Source of the DNA: an uncultured Verrucomicrobiota bacterium
Lineage (GTDB): Bacteria > Verrucomicrobiota > Verrucomicrobiia > Limisphaerales > AAA164-E04
Assembly (NCBI GenBank): GCA_913061285.1
Contig: CAJXVR010000009.1
Span: 1 to 51,395, forward strand
DNA length: 51,395 bases
Reading direction: 5' to 3'
Part shown: one piece after another, positions 1 through 8,298 of the stretch
How the letters are laid out: each line of letters begins with the position of its first letter
Position numbering within the stretch: the first letter of the stretch is position 1
Position numbers and translations under genes: made by a program
The notes under the pieces: generated by a model
Told to the model about the DNA's origin: nothing
Seen by the model: only the letters and a program-made list of their open reading frames with translations
The model's database searches: none

Positions 1-1239
1 CTGATAGACACCCGCCTGGTCGATGAGGACGCGCTGCGGCCACGATGCCTCGGGCTTGACCTCAATCCTTCCTTCGAGCCCCCCAGAAGTCTCCAGCTTT
101 CCAATCGGCTTAGCCGATTTGTCCAACAACAAGCCATCCTCATAGGCAGCAGCCTGAACGGTCACCCGAAATCGCCCATGATCAGGAAGCTGCCGTAGGG
201 CCACCTTAAAGTTTGCTTTCGGACCGTAGGTACTCTCGACCTGAAAAACTTCCGCGCTCGGGATTGCTGGCCGTAGCAAAAGTCCTTGAGGGACCAAGTC
301 ATAGGGATTTCCCTTCGGATAGCCCCCGGACCCTCGCATACAGGCAAAAACGGCATGATAGATACTGTCATATTCCCGCCACCCACGAACGGTGCTATTG
401 CCCTGATACCCTTCAATGAATCGAAACTGACGCTGCATAAAGAAGGGCTCATAAACGAACGGCTTACGCGGCGTGAGTTCCGTCACCGTGAAATCAGCAT
501 TCGGTAGCAGGCGACTCGCTGCCCCTAGAATTAGGGTCTCTGGCAAGGGATCGGAATTAATCCCCTGCCCTAAATCCATCCGGAAATTCTGAATAACCGG
601 CTTGGCATCCCCATCCACCAAACACCGATTCAAAGCCTTTTCAGCGATATCGAAATAGGCCTCGAGCAAGAGCGGCGACAACAACATCGCGTCCTTATTG
701 TTCTTAAAGCCGTCCCGAGAGATCGCTTCTGGAGGGAGCTAAGCAGAAAAGTCATCCTCAAGTCCAAGCAGATCAGAGAGAGCGTTGCCATATTGAGAGA
801 CGGTAAGGCGTCGAATGGATCCGTTTCGTGGCACAACCCGCGAACGCGCTTCGTGTAAGGCCTCGGCAATCCAGTCTAGAAACACGGAACGCTCCAAAGC
901 GCTCGGTTGCCCCTCATCTTCCGGGGGCATCGCTTCTTCCATAACGAGTTCCTGAATGGTCTCCCAAAGACGAAGATGGCGCTCCTCCAATTGCCCATCG
1001 AGCTGATCCACTCGGATGCCCGACTTCATCTTCTCTTCATTGTGACAACGAACGCAGTGCTGCTCGAGGAAGGGCAAAGCGCGCTCGCGGAAACTCGCTT
1101 CGAGATCCGCTAACAGCGCCGTGGTGCCACACATAAATGAGCAAAGCAACAGCCCCAGGAGCAAACCCGACGCTCCCCAATGTCGCCACGGCAGCCAATG
1201 ACACCCTCTGCGCCCACACCTTTGCCATCCCCGAATCAT
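1..1239 (-). pseudogene. PSCyt1/DUF1587-family exported cytochrome, partial and interrupted by an in-frame TAG
   Basis: This gene runs off the left edge of the window. The first 166 codons (1239 down to 742) give a hydrophobic signal segment, a c-type heme motif CVRCH in the usual PSCyt1 setting, and the start of a DUF1587 domain (RRLTVSQYGNALSDLLGLE). A TAG at 739-741 then interrupts the frame. The same frame stays open to position 1 and continues the family sequence directly ([20 protein letters not shown], then [11 protein letters not shown]). So a single stop splits an otherwise intact coding sequence. In planctomycetes and Verrucomicrobia these large proteins sit beside exported dehydrogenases or sulfatases and are thought to act in periplasmic oxidation of sugars; the neighbouring Gfo/Idh/MocA gene fits that. 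A CAG-to-TAG change is the simplest explanation. A sequencing error or readthrough cannot be excluded. Confidence 0.85.
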
Positions 1240-1412
1240 GCGTTCAGGCTAAGGCGCCGACCTATCCAGGTCAATCGCATGGATCCCTTTGAAAACAAGC
1301 GCCTTTTGTTCCAATCCTCGGGCCGAAAGCGCTGTTCACCAGCGCACCGAGCTTCGGCCCTATAGCAAACAAGCATCAGCCAAACACGGCCCAAAAGGGA
1401 GCCAGCGGATTG

Positions 1413-2774
1413 CTAAAGCTTCCACCCCGATCGATATTCTCGCTGGACAAACTGGTTCGCCGCTTCGTTGTTAGTCACCCGCATGTTCGGCCCATCCCAA
1501 AAAAGCTTCCCTTCGGAGCGAATCGCTAAATTTCCGAGTAACACCACCTCCGTCAGGGGCCCTGAATAATCAAAGTGAGAACACGCCGCACTACCCCCTT
1601 TACAGGCGTCAATCCAGTTCTGTTCATGACTCCCTCGAACCCGCGGCAGGGTTTTGTCAGGTCGCTTGAACTCATTCATCCGCGATAGAGGAAGCAGGGT
1701 CGGCATCCCTCCATGCGATCGATGCATGATTTTACCACGATCCCCCACATAGAGCACCCCATCGACCAACCACTCCTCATCGGCGGCGAGTTCTGGAGGC
1801 CGAGCCGGCTTGATCCCGCCATCGTACCAATACAGACGCACCGGCGGCATCGCTTCCCGAGCTGGAAAATCGTACGTTACAAGCGAGGCTAGAGGAGCCG
1901 TCTCGGGATTGATATGCGTACTACTCGCTTCGACGCTTACGGGATACCCTAGCTTCAATGCCCAGTAGGGATGATCAATGATATGACACCCCATATCCCC
2001 CAAGGCGCCCGTACCAAAGTCCCACCAACCGCGCCAGTTAAATGGCACATATCCCTCGTGATAATCTCGATAGGGCGCAGGCCCCAACCACAGATCCCAA
2101 TCCAAGGTCTTGGGAATCGCTTGGTTCCCTTGAGGACGTTCCGACAAACCTTGAGGCCAGTACAATCGATTCTCAAAACGAGTTCCCCGCAGCGGCCGAT
2201 CGCTCCAACAATGCACCTCCCTAACGGCGCCTATCACTCCGGCCCGGATCCATTCCACCGTCAGCCGTGCTCCCTCCGAAGAGTGCCCTTGATTCCCCAT
2301 CTGAGTCGCCACCCGATACGTTTTAGCTGCCTCACCCAACTGACGGGCCTCCCAAATACTATGAGTCAGCGGCTTTTGAGTGTAGACATGCTTCCCCCGC
2401 CGCATCGCATCCATGGTCGCGACCGCGTGGGTGTGATCAGGCGTCGCAACAATGACGGCATCGATCTCATTCTCCATCGTATCGAGCATCACCCGGAAAT
2501 CCCGAAAACGCCGCGCCTTTGGAAAGGCGTTCAAGGTCTTCGCAGCCCGATCCAAATCCACATCACAAAGCGCCACAATATTCTCCCCAGCGCATTTCTC
2601 AACATTCCCCGCCCCCATGCCCCCGACTCCAATGGCTGCGATGTTGAGCTTATTGTTTGCCGATTGAGCCCGCGAGGTCGAAAACGACGCCCCAGCGAGC
2701 GCCAATCCAGCGGCCGTTTGCCCGACGAAACGGCGTCGAGTGATCGACTCGGAATGATGCAAAGTAGACTTCAT
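1413..2774 (-). CDS. Tat-exported Gfo/Idh/MocA-family NAD(P)-dependent oxidoreductase
   Basis: The 453-residue product begins with a twin-arginine signal (TRRRFVGQTAAGLALAGASF) and then a Rossmann fold with the nucleotide-binding pattern IAAIGVGGMGAGNV near residues 46-59. The motif YTQKPLTHS corresponds to the conserved EKP region, and the C-terminal half is the usual alpha/beta substrate domain (DFGTGALGDMGCHIIDHPYWAL). Length and layout match the exported oxidoreductases common in PVC bacteria, which act on sugars or sugar derivatives with a bound dinucleotide. It is co-oriented with the interrupted cytochrome gene 173 bases downstream, so the two may once have formed a catabolic unit. The sugar substrate cannot be read from sequence. 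Confidence 0.9.
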   Translation of the reverse strand: MKSTLHHSESITRRRFVGQTAAGLALAGASFSTSRAQSANNKLNIAAIGVGGMGAGNVEKCAGENIVALCDVDLDRAAKTLNAFPKARRFRDFRVMLDTMENEIDAVIVATPDHTHAVATMDAMRRGKHVYTQKPLTHSIWEARQLGEAAKTYRVATQMGNQGHSSEGARLTVEWIRAGVIGAVREVHCWSDRPLRGTRFENRLYWPQGLSERPQGNQAIPKTLDWDLWLGPAPYRDYHEGYVPFNWRGWWDFGTGALGDMGCHIIDHPYWALKLGYPVSVEASSTHINPETAPLASLVTYDFPAREAMPPVRLYWYDGGIKPARPPELAADEEWLVDGVLYVGDRGKIMHRSHGGMPTLLPLSRMNEFKRPDKTLPRVRGSHEQNWIDACKGGSAACSHFDYSGPLTEVVLLGNLAIRSEGKLFWDGPNMRVTNNEAANQFVQREYRSGWKL

Positions 2775-3050
2775 AAGAATTTTAATTCACGGTGACCGGC
2801 TCACGACACTAGTGCTTGAAACAATGACAGACTAACGCCCCCTTCGAGCAACAGAGTGACTATGACATCACGCTGCAAGGGTTGCCACAGCTCGTTTTTA
2901 ATTGAACGAAAAGGTATCAATTATCAACTGTTAAATATCAATGGGAAATGGTGGATTCTAGGGGCAATGCCGTTAAGTAATTCAAGATATAACAGAGATC
3001 ATCTTGTACTCTCTGGGACCGAGTTGATAACTATCTAACCCCAAAGGGAC

Positions 3051-3755
3051 CCGCCATCATCATTAAGGACTTTGATCTTAAGATCAAAAAGGAGAATTCG
3101 ATTGCCTCATTGGACACTCTGGATGCGGAAAATCCACCGTTCTATCCATGATCGCCGGTCTCAATCCAATTACTGGAGGGGGAATTATCCTCGCAGGGCG
3201 GAAATTGCAGAGTATTACCAAAGTATCGTCGGACTGGCAGACGCCATGCACAAGCACCCGAGCGAATTCTCCCCAGGCATGCGCCAACGGGTTGGAATTG
3301 CCCGAGCCTCCGCCCTTTCACCAAAGATGCTCCTACTCGAAGAACCATTCGGGATGTTGGATTCTCTCACCCGCTTTGAACTGCAGCAAATCCTACTAGA
3401 TCAATAGGGGAGAGCCCAGAAGTCAGCCCTCATGGTCACCCATGATGTGGACGAAGCGATCTTTCTAGGCGATCGAGTGATCATCATGACCAATGGCCCC
3501 GAATCAGAAGTAGGAGACGTAAAGGAAATCAAATCCCCTTGCCCCCGAGCACGCCAGCCCCTAATAGAGGATCCAGAAAACTATCGATTGAGAAAGCATC
3601 TCATCACCTTTCTCGAGGACCATGCTCACCACCACGAAGCTCGTGGGACGGCAGCTAAGACGTCCAGACGGAATCCAAAACCACCATCTCCAACTCACCA
3701 AGCTCCAGCAACCAAGACAGAGAAACAAGCAGCGTTGGTTGCAGTTTCAGTTTAG
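3051..3755 (+). pseudogene. degraded ABC transporter ATPase, nitrate/taurine type (NrtD/SsuB-like)
   Basis: Pieces of one ATPase lie in two frames. KDFDLKIKK leads to the Walker A stretch [19 protein letters not shown] near 3110-3165 in a shifted frame. The first frame resumes with [20 protein letters not shown] (signature and Walker B region, 3283 onward) and [19 protein letters not shown] at 3405-3407 interrupts the frame; downstream it continues with ALMVTHDVDEAIFLGDRVII and a C-terminus typical of nitrate-type ATPases. Only about 47 codons separate Walker A from the signature where roughly 90-100 are expected, so the Q-loop segment is deleted. Deletion, frameshifts and a nonsense codon together make it non-functional. 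No permease or binding-protein genes are next to it. Confidence 0.85.
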
Positions 3756-3893
3756 TAGAATACGAAAAAGATCCTCTGGGAGCACCAAGATTAATTCCAC
3801 ATCAAATGCTTCTCTGAACTGGCCTTCGAGGAGAAGTTTCGATTTCCACTTGATTGAGAAAACGGCGGAATAGAATTGATCACTAAAACCGAT

Positions 3894-3911
3894 TGTGTAA
3901 AGATTTACACA
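3894..3911. promoter_or_regulatory. palindromic operator at the vapB start
   Basis: TGTGTAAAGATTTACACA is a perfect inverted repeat with 8-base arms and a 2-base spacer. Its last base is the A of the vapB ATG. Type II antitoxins usually bind a palindrome over their own promoter, so this is the expected autoregulatory site. Its overlap with the start codon suggests a leaderless or very short-leader transcript. Confidence 0.7.
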
Positions 3912-4108
3912 TGGCAACTAATCTTGCAATTGACGACACCCTTCTCAGCAAAGCTCTAAAAATAGGAGGGAAAAAGACGAAGAAAGACACTGTAAACGAA
4001 GCGCTCAAAGAATTCATCGTTCGAAGGGAGCAAAAGAAGGTTCTCGATCTTTTCGGCACGGTAGACTACTTCGACGAATATCAACCAAAAACCGCTCGCA
4101 GGAAGTAA
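3911..4108 (+). CDS. vapB: VapB-type antitoxin
   Basis: The 65-residue product (ATNLAIDDTLLSKALKIGGK, then KKDTVNEALKEFIVRREQKK) has the short beta strand plus two helices of a ribbon-helix-helix DNA-binding antitoxin, followed by an acidic-aromatic tail (LFGTVDYFDEYQPK) of the kind that blocks PIN toxins. The ATG at 3911 is preferred over a TTG at 3893 because the family starts with this strand and the operator palindrome ends on this ATG. The stop codon overlaps the toxin start by one base (TAATG), giving translational coupling. It should neutralise VapC and repress the operon. Confidence 0.88.
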   Translation: MATNLAIDDTLLSKALKIGGKKTKKDTVNEALKEFIVRREQKKVLDLFGTVDYFDEYQPKTARRK

Positions 4109-4506
4109 TGGTAATCGTAGATTCCGACGTCTGGTCTGAGGCATTCCGCAAGAAGGGGAAAGAAAGCACGAGAGTCATAGCCTTGCGACATCTAGTGAAC
4201 GAAGGCGAAGTCATCATGATCGGACCAATACGACAGGAAGCACTATCTGGAATAAGGGAACCAAAAAGATTCGAGAGAATTAGAGATGCCTTAAGGGCTT
4301 TTCCGAGTCAGAGAATCGATGAGCCGTTATACGAAATGGCTGCAACCTTCTACAACCTATGCAGAAGAAAAGGCATTCAAGGCTCACACACCGATTTCCT
4401 GATTTGTGCGTGCGCAGTAAAGTGGAAAGCTTCGATTCTGACCAAAGACAAAGACTTCGCCAGGTACGCAAAGCACACACCCATCGAACTTTATTCTAAG
4501 AAATAG
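4108..4506 (+). CDS. vapC: VapC-type PIN-domain ribonuclease toxin
   Basis: The 132-residue product carries the acidic residues of a PIN nuclease in order: D in VDSDVW near the N-terminus, E in RQEALSG, D in HTDFLICACA and D in TKDKDFARYA. These coordinate Mg2+/Mn2+ in the active site. PIN toxins cleave tRNA or rRNA when the antitoxin is degraded. It overlaps vapB by one base and has full family length, so the pair looks intact. The exact RNA target cannot be predicted. The pair lies among broken genes (ABC ATPase upstream, four-helix-bundle remnant downstream), as is common for TA modules. Confidence 0.9.
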   Translation: MVIVDSDVWSEAFRKKGKESTRVIALRHLVNEGEVIMIGPIRQEALSGIREPKRFERIRDALRAFPSQRIDEPLYEMAATFYNLCRRKGIQGSHTDFLICACAVKWKASILTKDKDFARYAKHTPIELYSKK

Positions 4507-4560
4507 TTGTCCCGGTGAAAAATTCCAATAGCAAGACGAATGGCTGCAGGGCCAATTTAA

Positions 4561-4782
4561 TCGTACCGGTCCACCTCACTCGATCGGGAAGCGGAGCACG
4601 CTGAGAGCAAGAAAGACTTTGTTCACAAACTTCGTATTGCCCAGAAAGAATCTAACGAAACCCTCTGCTGGCTCGAACTGCTCAAGAAGACCAATTATCT
4701 CGCCCCCCGACAATTCCATAGCCTCCACCAAGACACCCCCGAACTCATCAAACTACTCACCAGCATCATCAAACCCCATTAA
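4561..4782 (+). pseudogene. C-terminal remnant of a four-helix-bundle (S23/IVP-type) protein
   Basis: The frame from about 4561 reads EHAESKKDFVHKLRIAQKE, then SNETLCWLELLKKTNYL and ends PELIKLLTSIIKPH. This is the C-terminal half of the small four-helix-bundle family found in 23S rRNA intervening sequences and scattered through PVC genomes. A stop (TAA) at 4558-4560 precedes it and no N-terminal half is visible, so it is truncated. The family's molecular role is unclear. Confidence 0.72.
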
Positions 4783-4783
4783 T

Positions 4784-4801
4784 AATTATCAATTGATAAT
4801 T
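4784..4801. repeat. 18-bp perfect AT-rich palindrome
   Basis: AATTATCAATTGATAATT is its own reverse complement and lies immediately after the four-helix-bundle remnant. AT-rich TTATCAATTGATAA-like palindromes often flank such genes. It could end the upstream transcript, but no T-run follows. Confidence 0.6.
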
Positions 4802-4854
4802 GATCATGATCCGTTTCCAATCGCTCGAAATCGGCGTAGGCTTCGTATCAGATT

Positions 4855-5379
4855 ATGAATTATCAACGACAGCTATTAGTCCTGCTTTTGCTCGGATTCA
4901 TCTCGTTCCAATCCTTTGCAGGCCCACAAGACGAGGCGACTGACAAGGCCAAAGCAGAGCGTGAGGCAAGGATCAAGGAATTAGACCGCTATTGGGCGGA
5001 AGTTTCGAAGTCGGTTCGTGAAGGCAATTTCGAGGGGTATCAAGCCACGTGCCACCAAGATGGCGTACTTGTTTCAGGCCGAGCACAGACAAGTTATCCA
5101 CTGACTCAGGCGCTGGCTCGCTGGCGATCTGGGTTCAATGAAACTCAATCAGGAAAGATTCAGGCGGAGGTACGTTTTCGTTTTAGTCAACGACTGAACG
5201 ACGTCACCACGGCTCATGAAACCGGCATTTTTCGCTATAGCACCGTCAAGGCTTCGGGAGAAAAATCGGTCACCTTCATCCATTTTGAGGCTCTCCTGCT
5301 CAAACAGGATCGCTGGCGAATACTAATGGAATATCAGAAATCCGAGGCGACGAAGGCTGAGTGGGATCAGCTAAAGTAG
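4855..5379 (+). CDS. exported SnoaL/NTF2-like (DUF4440-type) protein
   Basis: A cleavable signal peptide (LLVLLLLGFISFQSFAG) is followed by a charged helix and a single NTF2-like domain of about 120 residues. The pattern is helix with WAEVSKSVREGNFEGY, CHQDGVLVSGRAQT, then strands ending FIHFEALLLKQDRWRILMEY. This cone-shaped fold binds small ligands or acts as a scaffold. No catalytic residues can be assigned. It stands alone, about 110 bases before the sigma factor gene and on the same strand. Confidence 0.7.
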   Translation: MNYQRQLLVLLLLGFISFQSFAGPQDEATDKAKAEREARIKELDRYWAEVSKSVREGNFEGYQATCHQDGVLVSGRAQTSYPLTQALARWRSGFNETQSGKIQAEVRFRFSQRLNDVTTAHETGIFRYSTVKASGEKSVTFIHFEALLLKQDRWRILMEYQKSEATKAEWDQLK

Positions 5380-5487
5380 GCTCGCCTGAGAGCACAGGAC
5401 TGTACTGGTGTCGCTGAGATTTCGCTCGTTTCCACACATGGGCACCTTTTTTTGAACCTTTCGCATCGTTGGGGGCATTCACGAATA

Positions 5488-6108
5488 GTGACATCTCATC
5501 CATCGACCAATAGCCAGCCAAAGCCCAGTGAAGGTGCCACAGCACTGCCACGAGCTCAGGCGGGTGATGAGGATGCCTTCTGCGACCTCGTCAAGCCCCT
5601 TGAGGCACGTCTCTTTCGACAGGCATGCATCCTGACACAGGATCCTTGTTTGGCTAAGGAACTGGCCCAAGAAACGCTGGTAGCGGCATGGAAGAGCATT
5701 CAGCGATTCGACGGAAAGTGTCAGCTCTTCACCTGGCTCTATGCCATCCAAATCCGACTCAATCGAAAGCGGATTCGCAGTCTCCAAAGGAAGCCGCTCG
5801 TGTTTTGGGGGCTTTTCCAATGGGATAGACACCACCCAGAGGCCAGTGCCGAGCATCAAGACTCGCACACAAGCACACCGGCGTCTCGGGCCGTCGAATC
5901 GGAGCAGCACCGAGCGCTCCGCACTTCAATCGAAACGCTCTCCGACAAACATCGTGAGGTCGTCCTACTGAGGTTTTACGCTTCGGCAAGCCTGGGAGAA
6001 ATCGCGCACCTCACGGGGGCTTCTCTCGGCACCGTCAAATCACGCCTTCACTACGCACTCGAAACATTGAGGCAACAAAGAAAGAAATTCTCGCATGAGT
6101 CTTCTTAA
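5488..6108 (+). CDS. ECF-type RNA polymerase sigma factor
   Basis: The product has sigma region 2 (DEDAFCDLVKPLEARLFRQA; AKELAQETLVAAWKSIQRFD; FTWLYAIQIRLNRKR) and region 4 (SDKHREVVLLRFYASASLGE, then GASLGTVKSRLHYALETLR). Regions 1 and 3 are absent, as expected for an ECF sigma. GTG at 5488 is preferred to a TTG at 5452 because it lies about 15 bases after a G-rich stretch. The linker between regions 2 and 4 is long and rich in His, Ser and Thr. The next gene overlaps it by 14 bases and encodes a membrane protein in the anti-sigma position, so activity is probably controlled from the envelope. Confidence 0.88.
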   Translation: MTSHPSTNSQPKPSEGATALPRAQAGDEDAFCDLVKPLEARLFRQACILTQDPCLAKELAQETLVAAWKSIQRFDGKCQLFTWLYAIQIRLNRKRIRSLQRKPLVFWGLFQWDRHHPEASAEHQDSHTSTPASRAVESEQHRALRTSIETLSDKHREVVLLRFYASASLGEIAHLTGASLGTVKSRLHYALETLRQQRKKFSHESS

Positions 6109-6646
6109 GCAGCATCAGCAGGACTTGATCACCATGGCAACCACCAAGGTCGATGACGCAACGCGTCAGCGCTTAAAGAGGTTAATCGAATCAGACGAAC
6201 AGTGCGCTGCCTACTGGAACGAACTGACAGGGCTGACCGAAACGATCGCAAGCAGCCTAAAAGCGGCTGAGCGGCACCAGTTGCCTGAGGGATTTCACAT
6301 CGAACTGAAACAAGCCGTCAGGGGTCCGACAGCAAAGCCCTCAAGGAAAAGCCGCCCCCTTTCTTGGCTACTAAAGCCGGCTATCGCCTTAACACTGATT
6401 GCAGCCACCCTCTTTCTCTCCCAACCATTTCTCGCGCCGCCGCCAAGCGTGAGCGGAAACGAGCGCCCCATCGCAAGCGCACCTTCCAAGCCAGCCTTCG
6501 CTCCTCACTCTTGGGCAGCCCTTCGTAGCAACCAAGACCCCCCGTCGACGCTCAGCACACCCCCACGCACCCTTCAACCCTCGCAGCGCACGCCTTCCAT
6601 GGCATGGGCTGGGCGAAACACACTTATCGAAGCCCTCGACTTATAA
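6095..6646 (+). CDS. putative transmembrane anti-sigma factor
   Basis: The 183-residue product starts inside the sigma gene (14-base overlap). A cytoplasmic helical part (residues 1-80, with SDEQCAAYWNELTGLTETIA) is followed by a single membrane span near residues 93-112 (LKPAIALTLIAATLFLSQPF) and a low-complexity Pro/Ser/Thr-rich periplasmic tail. Position and topology are those of an ECF anti-sigma. The zinc motif HxxxCxxC is not present, so the call rests mainly on context. Confidence 0.7.
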   Translation: MSLLKQHQQDLITMATTKVDDATRQRLKRLIESDEQCAAYWNELTGLTETIASSLKAAERHQLPEGFHIELKQAVRGPTAKPSRKSRPLSWLLKPAIALTLIAATLFLSQPFLAPPPSVSGNERPIASAPSKPAFAPHSWAALRSNQDPPSTLSTPPRTLQPSQRTPSMAWAGRNTLIEALDL

Positions 6647-6702
6647 ATTGAACCTTATCGATTTCGCCGGGCATTCATGGATGAACAAAGTAAGCCGATA
6701 TC

Positions 6703-7947
6703 ATGAAAAACACTCGACACCTTTTATCAGCACTCACACTTCTCACCGCTGTTCTTATCAGCACTCAGAGCATCGCCAACGGAGCCTCTGCATCGCTTCC
6801 GCCGAACACCAATCCAGCACTCCTTTATTGGCGAGAATTCGCGGTAATGCCGGAAACAGATTCCGCGACGATGTCCAAGCTACTTGCGAATCCAAGCGTC
6901 ACCAACGAGCACGTCGACTTCTCACAGCGATACGATGAACTGTTTCGACGACTGTCAAAAGTCCAGCGATTCACAGCCGATTGTAATTGGGGAGATGATC
7001 TCGATGAAGGCCCCTTTCTCCTCCTCCCCTATCTGGCCCAAGCAAAAAACGTTGCCACCATCGCGAGAATCCGAGCCCGCGTTCATCGAACCCAAGACAA
7101 GGAAGAGCAAATCGTGAAAGACCTCCGCTCACTCTATACCTTGAGCGGGCACGTGGCCTCGTCTCCGATCCTCATAAACGTCCTCGTACACTTCGCCATG
7201 GAAAAGATTGGGGCCGCAAGCATTGCTGAAAATCTGGCCTACTTTTCCAAGGAGGCACTGGGAAAAATCAAGACGGGGATAGCCCAGGCCCCTCAGGGAA
7301 AGAAAATCGCCGACACCGTGGAAACAGAAAAGCATTTCATGGCCGGTTGGCTTCGCGAGCAATTGCGCGCCATCGAGGCTGAAGGCCCTGATGGCCCTGC
7401 TAAGGCCTACGAGCAAGCCGAACATCTGGTTCGCAACATGTTCGACACCAATGAGAGCGATGCCGTCTGGGAAAGTTTTCAGGAAGCCGGAGGAAACTCC
7501 GTAGCGGCTCTGATTGGATTGCTTGACCGAGCCGCATCCGACTACGAAGCCTTAGAGGCGCTCTGCCGTCAGTCAAGTAGCGACTATTTGAAACAAATCG
7601 AGCAATTCGACTTAGAAAGCAAAGAAAGCGCGAATCCCGTTCGCCGCTGGATTTTCCCCACCATGACCCGTTCCAAAACCCGGGAGATTGGTACGGATAT
7701 CGTGAATGCCATGCTTGAGGCCGCCATTGTTGCCCAGTTGAATGGAACCACACCCCTTAGCCTCACTAAGTCTCTGAATGGGGGGCAAACCTTTCGGAGA
7801 TCTGCGTTTGAGCGGGAAGGTAAGACCATTGGCTTTCTGCTCGAATCGCAGCCTACCAGCCCCAGCGCTCAAAGGCATCTTTTCCTCCTCACACCGATCA
7901 ATGGACTGATTATGAGCGGACCCCAGGCGGGAGAAGCAATGAAATAG
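6703..7947 (+). CDS. exported helical protein of unknown function in the sigma/anti-sigma operon
   Basis: A signal peptide (LLSALTLLTAVLISTQSIANG) precedes about 385 mostly helical residues. They contain WREFAVMPETDSATMSKLL, a run rich in leucine and alanine, and DIVNAMLEAAIVAQLNGTTP near the C-terminus. I do not recognise a named domain. It begins 57 bases after the anti-sigma gene on the same strand and is followed by a strong hairpin, so it is probably the last gene of a three-gene envelope-response operon. Confidence 0.75.
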   Translation: MKNTRHLLSALTLLTAVLISTQSIANGASASLPPNTNPALLYWREFAVMPETDSATMSKLLANPSVTNEHVDFSQRYDELFRRLSKVQRFTADCNWGDDLDEGPFLLLPYLAQAKNVATIARIRARVHRTQDKEEQIVKDLRSLYTLSGHVASSPILINVLVHFAMEKIGAASIAENLAYFSKEALGKIKTGIAQAPQGKKIADTVETEKHFMAGWLREQLRAIEAEGPDGPAKAYEQAEHLVRNMFDTNESDAVWESFQEAGGNSVAALIGLLDRAASDYEALEALCRQSSSDYLKQIEQFDLESKESANPVRRWIFPTMTRSKTREIGTDIVNAMLEAAIVAQLNGTTPLSLTKSLNGGQTFRRSAFEREGKTIGFLLESQPTSPSAQRHLFLLTPINGLIMSGPQAGEAMK

Positions 7948-7970
7948 AAATTTAGTAACACTACCTTCCT

Positions 7971-8007
7971 AAAATTGGACGTTCGAGACCATCGAACGCC
8001 CAATTTT
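7971..8007 (+). terminator. hairpin terminator of the sigma-factor operon
   Basis: Arms 7971-7986 (AAAATTGGACGTTCGA) and 7992-8007 (TCGAACGCCCAATTTT) pair with one mismatch around a 5-base loop, starting 23 bases after the upstream stop. The A-tract/T-tract ends let it work in either direction. Confidence 0.75.
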
Positions 8008-8298
8008 GTCATTCCCTTCCCATCCCCCCCTATTCCTCCAGCCAACCCGAGAAAAGGTCCAGTAAGTCCAACAAATAGGAAGGAACCCCAATATTGCTCA
8101 ATGCGCGTCCTAAGGTGTGATATCCCGCTAAAACTCTTGACACAACGCCCTCCCCAAATGAGCCTCTCAACAGTAACCCTAAATTAGGCACTCTAGGCGA
8201 GAACTGTCTTTCTGCAGAGGACAACCCTGTCTCGGGTGCCCACTTTGGGCTAAGTCGTTGTTACAACGAGATCACATACGTAAAACATCGTTAAAAGA
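8008..8298. other. intergenic leader with a small palindrome
   Basis: No gene is evident here. TCGTTGT-T-ACAACGA at 8255-8269 is a perfect 7-base inverted repeat 30 bases before the LamG/PA14 gene and could be an operator. TTGACA at 8137-8142 has no good -10 partner at the right distance. Confidence 0.4.

Noticed and set aside
1971-2795. Long plus-strand frame (274 codons) opposite the oxidoreductase gene
   Set aside because: It is the antisense shadow of a clear Gfo/Idh/MocA gene and has no recognisable domain.
2856-3038. 60-codon frame upstream of the ABC remnant
   Set aside because: No family resemblance and no ribosome site; the region is AT-rich intergenic sequence.
8137-8142. TTGACA as a -35 box for the LamG/PA14 gene
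   Set aside because: No -10-like hexamer at 16-18 bases.
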